From assembly GCA_012517905.1 (NCBI GenBank), contig JAAYUE010000035.1:1-64000 (forward strand): a DNA stretch of 64,000 nt, given 5' to 3'. The notes under the pieces were generated by a model, which had not been told where the DNA came from, made no database searches, and saw only the letters and a list, made by a program, of their open reading frames with translations. Source of the DNA: Clostridiales bacterium (lineage in GTDB: Bacteria > Bacillota > Clostridia > Christensenellales > CAG-138). This document shows, one piece after another, positions 1-10,451 of this stretch (its first letter is position 1; each line of letters opens with the position of its first letter). The translations under genes were made by a program, and so were the position numbers.

Positions 1-618
1 GATGATCTCCATGCGCTCCGCATCGGGAGCAAAGAGCTCTTCAAACGTGACGGCGCTCTTCTCCTGCAGCACCGAACGGATGCGGCCCGTCTGCGAGCGA
101 ACCGTGTATCGGTCGGGGTTGACATGCTGGGAGCGGATGACTTCCGGCGCGTCCTTCTTGCGCTCGAGCAGCTCGAGAAATGCGGCGAACAGCCCGTCCA
201 TGGTCGCGCCGTCGAGTTCGACCTCCTTCGGCGGCAGGGGCACGTCCTCCGGAAGGCGCGTATGGCTGCTTCGCGCGCTCTCAAAGAGGGACTTGAGCTG
301 CTCGCTCGCCTCTTTGAACGCCTTGTAGTCCCGCAGCTGGCGGATGAGCAGCGTCTCGGGATCTTCTTCGCCGTCGTCTTCCTTCGGCGGGCGGGGCAGG
401 AGCTGGCGGGATTTGATGTAGAGCAGCGTCGCCGCCATGGTCAGAAACTCGCTTGCGGTGTCCATATCCAACTCGTCGAGCTGATCCATATAGGAAAGAT
501 ACTGTGCGGTGATCTCGGAGACGAAGATATCCTTCACGTCCACTTCGGCTTCTTCGATCAGATGCAGCAGCAGGTCGAGCGGCCCTTCAAATTGTTGCAG
601 CTGTACCGTATACGGCAT
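1..618 (-). CDS. scpA: Segregation and condensation protein A (ScpA), truncated at window edge
   Basis: Reverse-strand reading from ATG at 618 gives MPYTVQLQQFEGPLDLLLHLIEEAEVDVKDIFVSEITAQYLSYMDQLDELDMDTASEFLTMAATLLYIKSRQLLPRPPK, a ScpA N-terminus. The stop lies outside the window. Confidence 0.93.
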   Translation of the reverse strand, partial: MPYTVQLQQFEGPLDLLLHLIEEAEVDVKDIFVSEITAQYLSYMDQLDELDMDTASEFLTMAATLLYIKSRQLLPRPPKEDDGEEDPETLLIRQLRDYKAFKEASEQLKSLFESARSSHTRLPEDVPLPPKEVELDGATMDGLFAAFLELLERKKDAPEVIRSQHVNPDRYTVRSQTGRIRSVLQEKSAVTFEELFAPDAERMEII

Positions 619-627
619 GAAACACCC

Positions 628-1317
628 TTAAAACAGATTGACAAACCACGCGGCGACCGAGAAGAAGCCGGAGGAGATGCCGGAGATGAGATAGCCGAGT
701 ACCGTGGAAACCACGCCGAGCAGCAGCAGGCCCAGCAAAATCCACTGGCCATACTGCCGTAAAAACATGAAAAAGCGCGGGATCTTGCGCACCAGCAGGC
801 TCTCGAGCACATGCGAGCCGTCGAGCGGATAGATCGGGATCAGATTGAAGATCGCCAGCGCAAGGTTGATCGTGATGATCGAACCGAAGATGTTCATAAA
901 CGCTTCGTTGGTGGCAAGGCCCCATTTGAGCACGCCGGCCACGTAGATGAACGAAAAGAGGAACGCGGTGACGAAATTCATGCCGATGCCGGCGAGCGAG
1001 ACGAGGATATCGTCCCGGCGGTAGTTTTTAAAGTTGCGCGGGTTGACCGGCACGGGCCGCGCCCAGCCGAAGCCGATGAGCAGCAGCATCAGAAAGCCGA
1101 TCGGGTCGATGTGCGCGATGGGGTTGAGCGTCATGCGGCCGAGATTGCGCGCGGTCGAGTCGCCGAGGCGGTATGCGGCGTAGGCATGCGCCCATTCGTG
1201 CACGGTCAGACCGATGAGGATCGCCGGCAGCACATACAGCAGCTGCAGCGGATTCTGAAAGAAATAAAGGATGCGTGACAAATTCGCGAACTTCCTTCCT
1301 GTAATGCGATGACACAA
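628..1317 (-). CDS. Site-2 protease (M50) family membrane metalloprotease
   Basis: HEWAHAYAAYRLGD zinc motif, multiple TM segments, NLIPIYPLDGSHVL motif. The exact start codon is uncertain. Confidence 0.88.
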   Translation of the reverse strand: MCHRITGRKFANLSRILYFFQNPLQLLYVLPAILIGLTVHEWAHAYAAYRLGDSTARNLGRMTLNPIAHIDPIGFLMLLLIGFGWARPVPVNPRNFKNYRRDDILVSLAGIGMNFVTAFLFSFIYVAGVLKWGLATNEAFMNIFGSIITINLALAIFNLIPIYPLDGSHVLESLLVRKIPRFFMFLRQYGQWILLGLLLLGVVSTVLGYLISGISSGFFSVAAWFVNLF

Positions 1318-1423
1318 TTATACTGGAACGCGCCGCCGAACGCAATCGAGCCCGAATCGAGCGCCGGATTTTCCACAGACTGTTCACAAAGACGGGGTGG
1401 GACTTGCGCGCTATGCCACGATG

Positions 1424-3127
1424 TCAGCGCTTTTCCGCGTCCATGCGCAGGGCTTTGATCAGCGCGGCGTCGGGCGTGACATAGAGCGTGCGGTTTGTGG
1501 TGTAGATCACCATGCCCGGGCGCGCGCCGGCCGGTTTTTTTACAAACTTGCGCGGCGCATAGTCCACCGGAACGCCGGAGGATGAGCGCGCCTGCGAAAA
1601 ATACGCGGCGAGAGAGGCCGCCTCGCGGAGCGTGGCTTCCGGCGGCTCGCCCTCGAAGTCCACGATCACATGCGAACCGGGGATGTTCTTTGCGTGCAGC
1701 CAGAAGTTTTCCGGCCTAGATGAATGGAGGGTGAGCGCGTCATTCTGGCGGTTGTTTTTGCCGACGTAGATCGAAACGCCGTCGCTCGAGAGAAAGCGCA
1801 TCGGCGCGGACGATTTGTTGGCAGGTTTGGATGCTTTCGCTTTTTCGGGGCGCAGATATCGCTCCCGAATCAGCTCTTCCCGGATTTCGTCGAGCTCGTA
1901 GAGCGTGTCGCACTTGTCGATGTTTTCCAACTGACCCTCGAGATAGGCGATTTCGCCCGCGAGGCCGTCGAACTGGCTTTCGGCGTAGGCTTTGCCGAGC
2001 TTTCCTTTTCGGTATTGCTTGAAGTAACGCCGCGCGTTTTCCTGCGCGCTGTAGGCGGGATCGAGCGGGATGGCGCGCTTTGCCGGCGGGTTAACAAAAT
2101 AGTCGTCCACGATGAGTTCGCTCTGTCCGGGCTTTGCCAGATGCAGGTTGGCGAGGATCAGCTCGCCGCTGATTCTGGCGGCCTCGTGCTCGTCGCCGCT
2201 CAGAATGGTCTGCAAAAACGCGGCATATTTATTCTGCGCGCGGCTCAGGGCGGTGGAGACCGTGTGGCGCAGCGCCGCGCCGTGGCGGCGGATGCGCACG
2301 AGCTGGTCGCGGTCGGCATAATAGCGATCCAGCGCCTCGCTCATGCCGGACATGGGCTCAATATGCGCGTACAGGCCGCTCGGAAGAAACGGCAGCGCGG
2401 CGGCGGGCTCGCCCGCGTCGTTGAAAGCAAGGCACGGCGCATAAGAGCCGCGCTTCATCGACTGCAGCAGCGTATGGAGCGCGTCCGCCGACGGCGCGGC
2501 GGAAACGAGCGCGGCCGCGCTCTGCCTGGACACGCCGTCGAACGCCGCGGTGATCGCGCGGGCAGGGTCGGGCGAGCGATACGCAGACGCAAAATCTTCG
2601 ACGGAGGCCAAAAACGGATCGAGCTTATTCTGCGGCGGAATCGGTTCGTAGGGAAACCCCGGCAGCAGGATGCGCGCGCCGTCGTTTGAGCCGGAGACGC
2701 GGCGCAGGCAGTCCACGATTGCGCCGGACGGTTCGAGCAGCAGCAGGTTGGCGTGCTTGCCGGTCAGTTCGACGATCAGCCGCAGGGCGACCTCGTCGAA
2801 GAGCTCGTTTCGCGCGAGCACGATGAGTTCGCAGACGCGGTCCGTGCCGAGCTGGTGGACGGAACAGATGCGTCCGCCGACGAGACGACGACGCAGCAGC
2901 ATGCAAAACGCGGGCGCGTTCAGCGGATTATCAAAAGAGCGGCCGGTCAGCTGCATGCGCCCGTTTTCGGGATGCGTGCAGACCAGCAGGCGGACGGTTC
3001 CGTTGTTTGCGCGCACAGTAAAGAGCAGCAAGTCCTTTTCGGGCTGCTGCACCTTGTCGATCTTGCCGCCGACGAGCGGCTGGCATTCGGATATGACCGC
3101 GCCGAGCGCGATGCCGTCCATGGCCAT
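1424..3127 (-). CDS. rqcH: NFACT-family protein RqcH/Rqc2 homolog (fibronectin-binding-like)
   Basis: 567 aa; MDGIALGAVISECQPLVGGKIDKVQQPEKDLLLF N-terminus and C-terminal NFACT-R-like FWLHAKNIPGSHVIV. Confidence 0.92.
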   Translation of the reverse strand: MAMDGIALGAVISECQPLVGGKIDKVQQPEKDLLLFTVRANNGTVRLLVCTHPENGRMQLTGRSFDNPLNAPAFCMLLRRRLVGGRICSVHQLGTDRVCELIVLARNELFDEVALRLIVELTGKHANLLLLEPSGAIVDCLRRVSGSNDGARILLPGFPYEPIPPQNKLDPFLASVEDFASAYRSPDPARAITAAFDGVSRQSAAALVSAAPSADALHTLLQSMKRGSYAPCLAFNDAGEPAAALPFLPSGLYAHIEPMSGMSEALDRYYADRDQLVRIRRHGAALRHTVSTALSRAQNKYAAFLQTILSGDEHEAARISGELILANLHLAKPGQSELIVDDYFVNPPAKRAIPLDPAYSAQENARRYFKQYRKGKLGKAYAESQFDGLAGEIAYLEGQLENIDKCDTLYELDEIREELIRERYLRPEKAKASKPANKSSAPMRFLSSDGVSIYVGKNNRQNDALTLHSSRPENFWLHAKNIPGSHVIVDFEGEPPEATLREAASLAAYFSQARSSSGVPVDYAPRKFVKKPAGARPGMVIYTTNRTLYVTPDAALIKALRMDAEKR

Positions 3128-3137
3128 ATGGCAGGGG

Positions 3138-3440
3138 TTACTCCGTTTCTTTCATGCGATCGAGCGCCAGCCGGTATCCGCCCGCGCCGTATTCGAGGCA
3201 GCGGTTCACGCGGCTGATGGTCGCCGTCGAGGCGTTATACCGGTGCGAAATGTTGTGATAGGTGCCGCCGGCGTCGAGCTCGCGGGCAACCTGCCAGCGC
3301 TGCGCCATCGCCTGCAACTCGTTGATGGTGCAGATATCCTCGAAAAACCGGTAGCACTCCGACACGTCGCGCAGAGAGAGAACCGCGCGGAATACGTCGT
3401 CGAGTTCCTCGCTTTTCAGCCGGGAGTCGTATGCGTCCAT
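3138..3440 (-). CDS. YerC/YecD family TrpR-related protein
   Basis: About 100 aa: DDVFRAVLSLRDVSECYRFFEDICTINELQAMAQRWQVARELDAGGTYHNISHRYNASTATISRVNRCLEYGAGGY. Internal Met chosen over the longer ORF. Confidence 0.88.
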   Translation of the reverse strand: MDAYDSRLKSEELDDVFRAVLSLRDVSECYRFFEDICTINELQAMAQRWQVARELDAGGTYHNISHRYNASTATISRVNRCLEYGAGGYRLALDRMKETE

Positions 3441-3563
3441 ACGCTGAGCGCCTTTCGTTTTTGATGCAGATTGCGCGGCGATCGCCGCAGTCGAACATCG
3501 ATTCGGGTTCATCCGATCAAGTTCATTCTAAATTTATTTTATGCGCTTTCACACTGGAAAGCA

Positions 3564-3594
3564 AGAAAAAAGGGCATACCATCGTGATATGCCC
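3564..3594 (-). terminator. Intrinsic terminator downstream of rpsT
   Basis: GGGCATA...TATGCCC stem followed by TTTTTT on the minus strand. Confidence 0.75.
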
Positions 3595-3617
3595 AAAGCT
3601 GAAAACCGAACAGGGGT

Positions 3618-3881
3618 TTACTGCGCCGCGACGCGTTTTTTGGCCAGCTGCGCCTTTTTGCGGTTGGCAGCGTTCTTGTGGATCATGCCCTTAGCGGCGG
3701 CATGGTCAACCGTGCTGACGGCCGTCAAATACGCTTTTTCCGATGCGGCAGCGTCGCCGGCCTGCAGCGCTTCGTCGAAGCGGCGGATGGTCGTCTTCAT
3801 TTCAGACTTGGCCGCGCGGTTGCGAAGGGTCTGCTTCTCGGTGGTTTTTACACGCTTGATGGCGGACTTGATGTTTGCCAA
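3618..3881 (-). CDS. rpsT: 30S ribosomal protein S20
   Basis: MANIKSAIKRVKTTEKQTLRNRAAKSEMKTTIRRF... Confidence 0.97.
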   Translation of the reverse strand: MANIKSAIKRVKTTEKQTLRNRAAKSEMKTTIRRFDEALQAGDAAASEKAYLTAVSTVDHAAAKGMIHKNAANRKKAQLAKKRVAAQ

Positions 3882-4113
3882 AACTATTCACCCCCTGTTT
3901 CAGTCTCGAATTTCACTCGAACAGATGACAGTTTAGCATACGAAGCCGGAGAATGCAAGCAAAATATTGCGCGCCTGCACGATCGGGCGGGGAGAAACGC
4001 ACGCGGGTGGGAAGAATGGTTTTTTTCATATTATATCTGTGCATCATGTGACAATGTTCCCGAAAAACTCGTCGCGGCGGGGGACATTTCACATTTTCGT
4101 TGCATTTTCAAAG

Positions 4114-4141
4114 TTGACGCGCGCGGCATTCGTGGTATAAT
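4114..4141 (+). promoter_or_regulatory. SigA-type promoter of groESL
   Basis: TTGACG (4114-4119), 16-nt spacer, TATAAT (4136-4141), immediately upstream of CIRCE. Confidence 0.85.
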
Positions 4142-4152
4142 AATTTTCGTGA

Positions 4153-4179
4153 TTAGCACTCGACAAAAAAGAGTGCTAA
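4153..4179. promoter_or_regulatory. CIRCE element (HrcA operator)
   Basis: Perfect TTAGCACTC-N9-GAGTGCTAA. Confidence 0.97.
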
Positions 4180-4220
4180 CAAGAAGAAATGCATTGAAAT
4201 ACATAGGAGGCGTAACCCGT

Positions 4221-4505
4221 ATGAAACTGAAACCTTTGGCCGATCGCGTTGTTGTCATCAGCATCGAGAACGAAGAGGTTGTCAAGGGCGGCATCGTCCT
4301 GCCGACCGCCGCGAAGGAAAAGCCGCAGATGGCGGAAGTGATCTCCGTCGGCCCCGGCGGCGTCGTGGACGGCAAGGATGTCGTCATGTATGTCAAACCC
4401 GGCGACAAGGTGATCTGCTCCAAGTATGCAGGCACCGAAGTCAAGCTGGACGACAAGGAATACCTCATCGTCCGTCAGAGCGACATTCTCGCGGTTGTGG
4501 AATAA
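4221..4505 (+). CDS. groES: Co-chaperonin GroES
   Basis: MKLKPLADRVVVISIENEEVVKGGIVLPTAAKEKPQMAEVISVGPG... with upstream RBS AGGAGG. Confidence 0.97.
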   Translation: MKLKPLADRVVVISIENEEVVKGGIVLPTAAKEKPQMAEVISVGPGGVVDGKDVVMYVKPGDKVICSKYAGTEVKLDDKEYLIVRQSDILAVVE

Positions 4506-4520
4506 TCAGGAGGGAAATGA

Positions 4521-6152
<1,632 letters not shown>

Positions 6153-6164
6153 GACTGGCAACAC

Positions 6165-6197
6165 AAAAAGAGCATCGAGAAATCGGTGCTCTTTTTT
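6165..6197. terminator. Intrinsic terminator after groEL (probably bidirectional)
   Basis: AAAAAGAGCA...TGCTCTTTTTT hairpin between convergent groEL and the vanW-like gene. Confidence 0.85.
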
Positions 6198-6228
6198 GCA
6201 GATCAGCAGCTGTTGATGAAACAAGCAA

Positions 6229-7875
6229 TCAGGGCGCAGATGAAGGCGTTGGCGTCGGCGAAGGGATCGGCGTCGGCGTTGGCATGGTGCCGACCTGTTT
6301 TCTCAGCGGGTTGCCGGGGTAGATATCCGGCCCGGGCTGCCGGTAGATCTCTTCCACCTTTTCGCCGTTGACATAGTGGTCGATATAGACATCCACGACG
6401 TACTTCTGCCGCGCAGGAGCCAAGACGTTCTCCTCTCCAACGAATAATTTCTTGGTCTCGGTGATTTCATCAGGCCCGGGCGGCTCTTCGGATACGAGTA
6501 CGGCACGGGTTTGATACACATGTCCTTCCGGTAGGGCCTGCCCATAGATCACCACCGTCAGATCCCGCTTACGGCTTTTATTCATCTTGTTTTCAGAGGA
6601 ATACGCATAGATGTACAGCTCGTGATCCGAGATGTTTTTGAACACGAAATCGATGTGGTTTGTGTCCACTGTCGCATCCAGACCCTTGTCTACATAGGTT
6701 GAGGGGTAGGAGTGATGATGGCGATCTACGATTTCGACATAGGTGTACACCTGCAACAACGCGTTATAGAGGGTTGTGCTGACCTGGCATACGCCGCCGC
6801 CGTATTGGGGCGTCGCCCGATCTCCGCCGAATATGCCCTGCGCCAGCTCCCAACCGTTCTTTTCGGTTCTGTCGCCGACGACGTCGTTAAAGCTCCAGGA
6901 CTTGCCCGGTTTAACGATCTGCTGATTGATTGCAGCTGCGGCTTTTTCCACGTTGAAAGCGCGGTTGGGGATATAGAGCGTACGCTGCTCTTCGGTATCC
7001 TCCGCCGTGCCTTTGAAGTCATACGTTGTCTTGAACGTCGCAATCTCGGAGAAGTTCGCCTGAAGATCCGAAACGGTTATCGCGGGCGGAATACTCGTCA
7101 GCGTGGGCGTCAGCGTGGTCTGATACTGTCCGGTCGCAATTGCCTGCTTGATCATATCCATGGTAGAAGCAACGTCCAGACCGAAACCGGGCGTACCTTC
7201 ATTATACTGCGGCGCAGGCTTGCCGCTGCTGGAAAAATTCATCGTTACACTGGCGTCGACAGGCGGCTTGCTGGACGTTTGGTTGACCGCATCGATACGG
7301 CTGGAAAGCGCCGTTTCGTCGATGCTGACGGTGGTGTAATAGCTCTGGTTTGCATCGCCGGCGAGCGCTTGTTCAAGGACCTCGTTGAGGTTGGTGGCAG
7401 CGTTCATGTCCGCACCGGTAATCACTGCGTTCAACTCCGCGCTGGAGAGCGTGACAGCAATCCTTTCGAGAAACGTAGCTTCATTGGATTCCAACTGCGG
7501 ACGCACTTCTTCCACGGTTTTGCCGGAGACGTCCATGCCGTTGATAGACACGCCGCCGCGGAAGGTTCCGATTTCCGGATCGACAACTGCGGGGGCGGAG
7601 CAACTTTTGACCAGCACGAGCACGGCAATAACGATGAGCGCAAGAAACGCGAGGCATATGCCTGCGAGAACCATCCTGCGTCTGCGCGCCTTGGCTTTGC
7701 GCGCGTTCGTGCGCTTACCGCTCGTTTGCGATGCGCTGCGGTTTGGCGACTGGTAATACTCCAACCGGTTGCCGGAGGCTCGCTCGGAACGGCTATCGGG
7801 TCGGTAAACCGAACGGCTGCCGTTTTGACTTGCAGATTTGGTTGTGTCGGGCAGTCCCGAATATTTTTCGTACAT
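6229..7875 (-). CDS. VanW family protein, membrane-anchored, with Pro/Thr-rich C-terminal tail
   Basis: N-terminal TM segment; WSFNDVVGDRTEKNGWELAQGIFGGDRATPQYGGGVCQVSTTLYNAL VanW signature; C-terminal PTPTPIPSPTPTPSSAP. Confidence 0.9.
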   Translation of the reverse strand: MYEKYSGLPDTTKSASQNGSRSVYRPDSRSERASGNRLEYYQSPNRSASQTSGKRTNARKAKARRRRMVLAGICLAFLALIVIAVLVLVKSCSAPAVVDPEIGTFRGGVSINGMDVSGKTVEEVRPQLESNEATFLERIAVTLSSAELNAVITGADMNAATNLNEVLEQALAGDANQSYYTTVSIDETALSSRIDAVNQTSSKPPVDASVTMNFSSSGKPAPQYNEGTPGFGLDVASTMDMIKQAIATGQYQTTLTPTLTSIPPAITVSDLQANFSEIATFKTTYDFKGTAEDTEEQRTLYIPNRAFNVEKAAAAINQQIVKPGKSWSFNDVVGDRTEKNGWELAQGIFGGDRATPQYGGGVCQVSTTLYNALLQVYTYVEIVDRHHHSYPSTYVDKGLDATVDTNHIDFVFKNISDHELYIYAYSSENKMNKSRKRDLTVVIYGQALPEGHVYQTRAVLVSEEPPGPDEITETKKLFVGEENVLAPARQKYVVDVYIDHYVNGEKVEEIYRQPGPDIYPGNPLRKQVGTMPTPTPIPSPTPTPSSAP

Positions 7876-8064
7876 GGTTGTCTTGGTTGTCCTTTACTAC
7901 AAACAATGCATTTACACAATTTTAATACGTAATCGATTATACACACCAGACGGTGTTCAAGCAACTGAATCTGCCAATTCCGGCGTCGCTATTCCAGGAA
8001 TTCGAAAGAAGCGGGAATGGTGAGCAAAATCTTTGGCGGATCAAGTATGACGAACCGGGAAGCG

Positions 8065-8091
8065 CACGGAGAAATCCGTGTACTTTTTTGA
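8065..8091 (+). terminator. Intrinsic terminator-like hairpin without a plus-strand CDS upstream
   Basis: CACGGA-GAAA-TCCGTG followed by TACTTTTTT. Confidence 0.55.
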
Positions 8092-8106
8092 TGCTTTTGC
8101 ATGGTT

Positions 8107-8919
8107 TTATTCTTCGGCTTCCCCCAAGCGCCGCAGATACCGACCGGGTTCGGAGAGAAAATCCCGCAGAAAGTTGATGTTCTCCAGCTGCTCAAAGCTG
8201 CTTTCTTTCAGCGCGCCGCTGTCGAAGGCATACAGCATTGCGCACGGATACGCCAGCAGCACGGGGGAGTGCGTGGATACGATAAACTGGCTGTCGTGTT
8301 TTGCCGCGTCGGCGATCATGTTCATCAGCACATATTGATTGTAGTAGGAAAGCGCGCCTTCGGGTTCATCCATCAGATACAACCCCTGCGGCTTCAGGCG
8401 CGCGCCGAAGAAGTCGATATATCCTTCGCCGTGGGACTGCTCGGCCAGCTCGTCCGAATACATGCTGTTCATCTCGTGCAGGCCGGACGCATGCGGCATC
8501 GCGGCGAGGCTCCTGGCATAGCCGGAACGGTTCGCATATTCGCGGTCGATGCGCTCCATCTCGGCGCGCTCTTCGCGCATCATGTCCTCGCGTGCGTCGA
8601 TATAGCGCGTAAAATCCTCGGCAAGAAAAAAGAAACTGCGCTTCGGTTTGTGCGTAAATTCCGCGCGAAACGCGCGGGATGCGGTCGAAAAGCTGCCTTG
8701 CGCGCGCCGGCTTGCGCGCGCGTCCCCGATGCGAACGGCGCCCGTCAGCGCGGCGATGAGCTCCACCAGCGTGGTCTTGCCGCTGCCGTTGTCGCCCGCA
8801 ATCAGCGTCACGGGCGCGGAGAACTCCAGCCGATCGATGGCCGCGATCTGCGGCAGGTTCAGCGGATAGCTGTCTGAGGGCTCGTGTTCGGTTTGTTTAA
8901 TTGCGCGAAGAAAGATCAT
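8107..8919 (-). CDS. AAA family / ABC-type ATPase
   Basis: GDNGSGKTTLVE Walker A, LYLMDEPEGALS Walker B region, FIVSTHSPVLLA. Confidence 0.85.
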   Translation of the reverse strand: MIFLRAIKQTEHEPSDSYPLNLPQIAAIDRLEFSAPVTLIAGDNGSGKTTLVELIAALTGAVRIGDARASRRAQGSFSTASRAFRAEFTHKPKRSFFFLAEDFTRYIDAREDMMREERAEMERIDREYANRSGYARSLAAMPHASGLHEMNSMYSDELAEQSHGEGYIDFFGARLKPQGLYLMDEPEGALSYYNQYVLMNMIADAAKHDSQFIVSTHSPVLLAYPCAMLYAFDSGALKESSFEQLENINFLRDFLSEPGRYLRRLGEAEE

Positions 8920-9025
8920 AGTGGGATTATAGCACGCCGATGCGCGCGAAAAAAAGCCGCCCGGCGGCGATGATTTTATTGAGATGCAGCTTAAAAAAAC
9001 GTCCCCAACTGTTCACAATATTGAC

Positions 9026-9055
9026 TTTGGCATTTTGCGCCGTCGATGGTATAAT
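9026..9055 (+). promoter_or_regulatory. Putative promoter of DUF512 gene
   Basis: TTTGGC (9026-9031), 18-nt spacer, TATAAT (9050-9055); the ATG lies 7 nt after the -10. Confidence 0.55.
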
Positions 9056-9061
9056 GTCAAA

Positions 9062-10375
9062 ATGGCAAATATGCGTGGCACCCAACAGACCGTCAGCGAC
9101 GTGCTCCCCGGCTCACCGGCGGAGCGCGCCGGCATACGCATCGGGGACGCGCTGCTTTCCATCGACGGAGAGCCGGTGATCGATCTCGTGGATTACGAGC
9201 ACCTCTCGGCAAACGAAATCGTGACGCTCGATATCCGCAAAGAAAACGGCGACACGGAGCGAATCACGATCGAGAAAGACGACTTCGAGCCGCTGGGGCT
9301 GTCGTTTGCCACAAGCCTCATGGACAACATGCGCACCTGCAAAAACCATTGCGTCTTTTGCTTTATCGATCAGATGCCCAGGGGCGGGCGCTCCAGTCTG
9401 CACGTCAAGGACGACGACTGGCGCATGTCGTTCATCATGGGCAACTATGTGACCCTCACCAACCTCGACGAGCGGGAACTCGAGCGCATCATCCGCCGCA
9501 GGGTGAGCCCGCTGTTTGTCTCGCTGCATGCCAGCGATCCGGACGTGCGCCGCGCAATGATGAAAAACCCGCATGCGGGCGACATCGTCGCCCAGCTCAA
9601 GCGCCTTTCCGACGCAGGGCTGCAGTTTCATCTGCAGATCGTACTCTGCCCGGGGCTCAACGACGGGGACGTGCTGCGCCGCTCCATCGACGACATGCTC
9701 GCGCTCTATCCGCATGCGCAGTCGCTTGCGATCGTTCCCGTGGGGCTGACGCGGCACCGGGACGGGCTGACGCCGCTGCGTGGTTACACGCCGATGGAGG
9801 CGGACGCGCTGATCGACGAAATCGAAACGCGGCAAACGGACCTGCTCGAGCGGTACGGCACGCGGTTTGTGTTTCTGGCGGACGAGTGGTATACGCTCTC
9901 GGGCAGGACGCTGCCGGCGTACGACGATTACGAGGGGTTTCCGCAGATTGAAAACGGCGTCGGGCTGCTCCGCCTGTTCGAGGGCGAAATGCTCGAGGCG
10001 CTGGCGGACCGTAAGCCGCTGACCTGGAACAAGCGCTTTCTCATGGCGGGCGGCGTGTCCGCGGAACCGTTTTTTCGGGAAGCGTATCGAAAGTTGATTC
10101 CTTATGGAATCGAAATCAAGACGCGCGCGATTCGAAACCGATTCTTCGGAGAGAGCGTCACCGTCGGCGGGCTTGTCACGGGCGGCGATCTGATCGAACA
10201 GCTCAAGGGCGAGGACTTCGGCCGCGCGCTGCTGATTCCGCGCGCGATGCTCAAGGCGGACGAAGAGGTATTTCTCGACGGCATGACGAAAGCGGAGGCG
10301 GAGGCCGCGCTGCATACGCGGATCATTCCCGTCGCGACGGGAGAAGACCTGATTGAGATCGTATTTTCGGAGTAA
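9062..10375 (+). CDS. PDZ-domain / radical SAM-like DUF512 family protein
   Basis: SDVLPGSPAERAGIRIGDALLSIDGEPV (PDZ-like), CKNHCVFCFIDQMPRGGRSSLHVKDDDWRMSF (Cys-rich radical SAM-like), DUF512 C-terminus. Confidence 0.88.
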   Translation: MANMRGTQQTVSDVLPGSPAERAGIRIGDALLSIDGEPVIDLVDYEHLSANEIVTLDIRKENGDTERITIEKDDFEPLGLSFATSLMDNMRTCKNHCVFCFIDQMPRGGRSSLHVKDDDWRMSFIMGNYVTLTNLDERELERIIRRRVSPLFVSLHASDPDVRRAMMKNPHAGDIVAQLKRLSDAGLQFHLQIVLCPGLNDGDVLRRSIDDMLALYPHAQSLAIVPVGLTRHRDGLTPLRGYTPMEADALIDEIETRQTDLLERYGTRFVFLADEWYTLSGRTLPAYDDYEGFPQIENGVGLLRLFEGEMLEALADRKPLTWNKRFLMAGGVSAEPFFREAYRKLIPYGIEIKTRAIRNRFFGESVTVGGLVTGGDLIEQLKGEDFGRALLIPRAMLKADEEVFLDGMTKAEAEAALHTRIIPVATGEDLIEIVFSE

Positions 10376-10451
10376 AACAACCGCGCGGGACAATGAACCC
10401 GCGCGCGGCCATCGATAGAAACACGCCGCCCAGGCGGCAGCGGGGGAGAAC

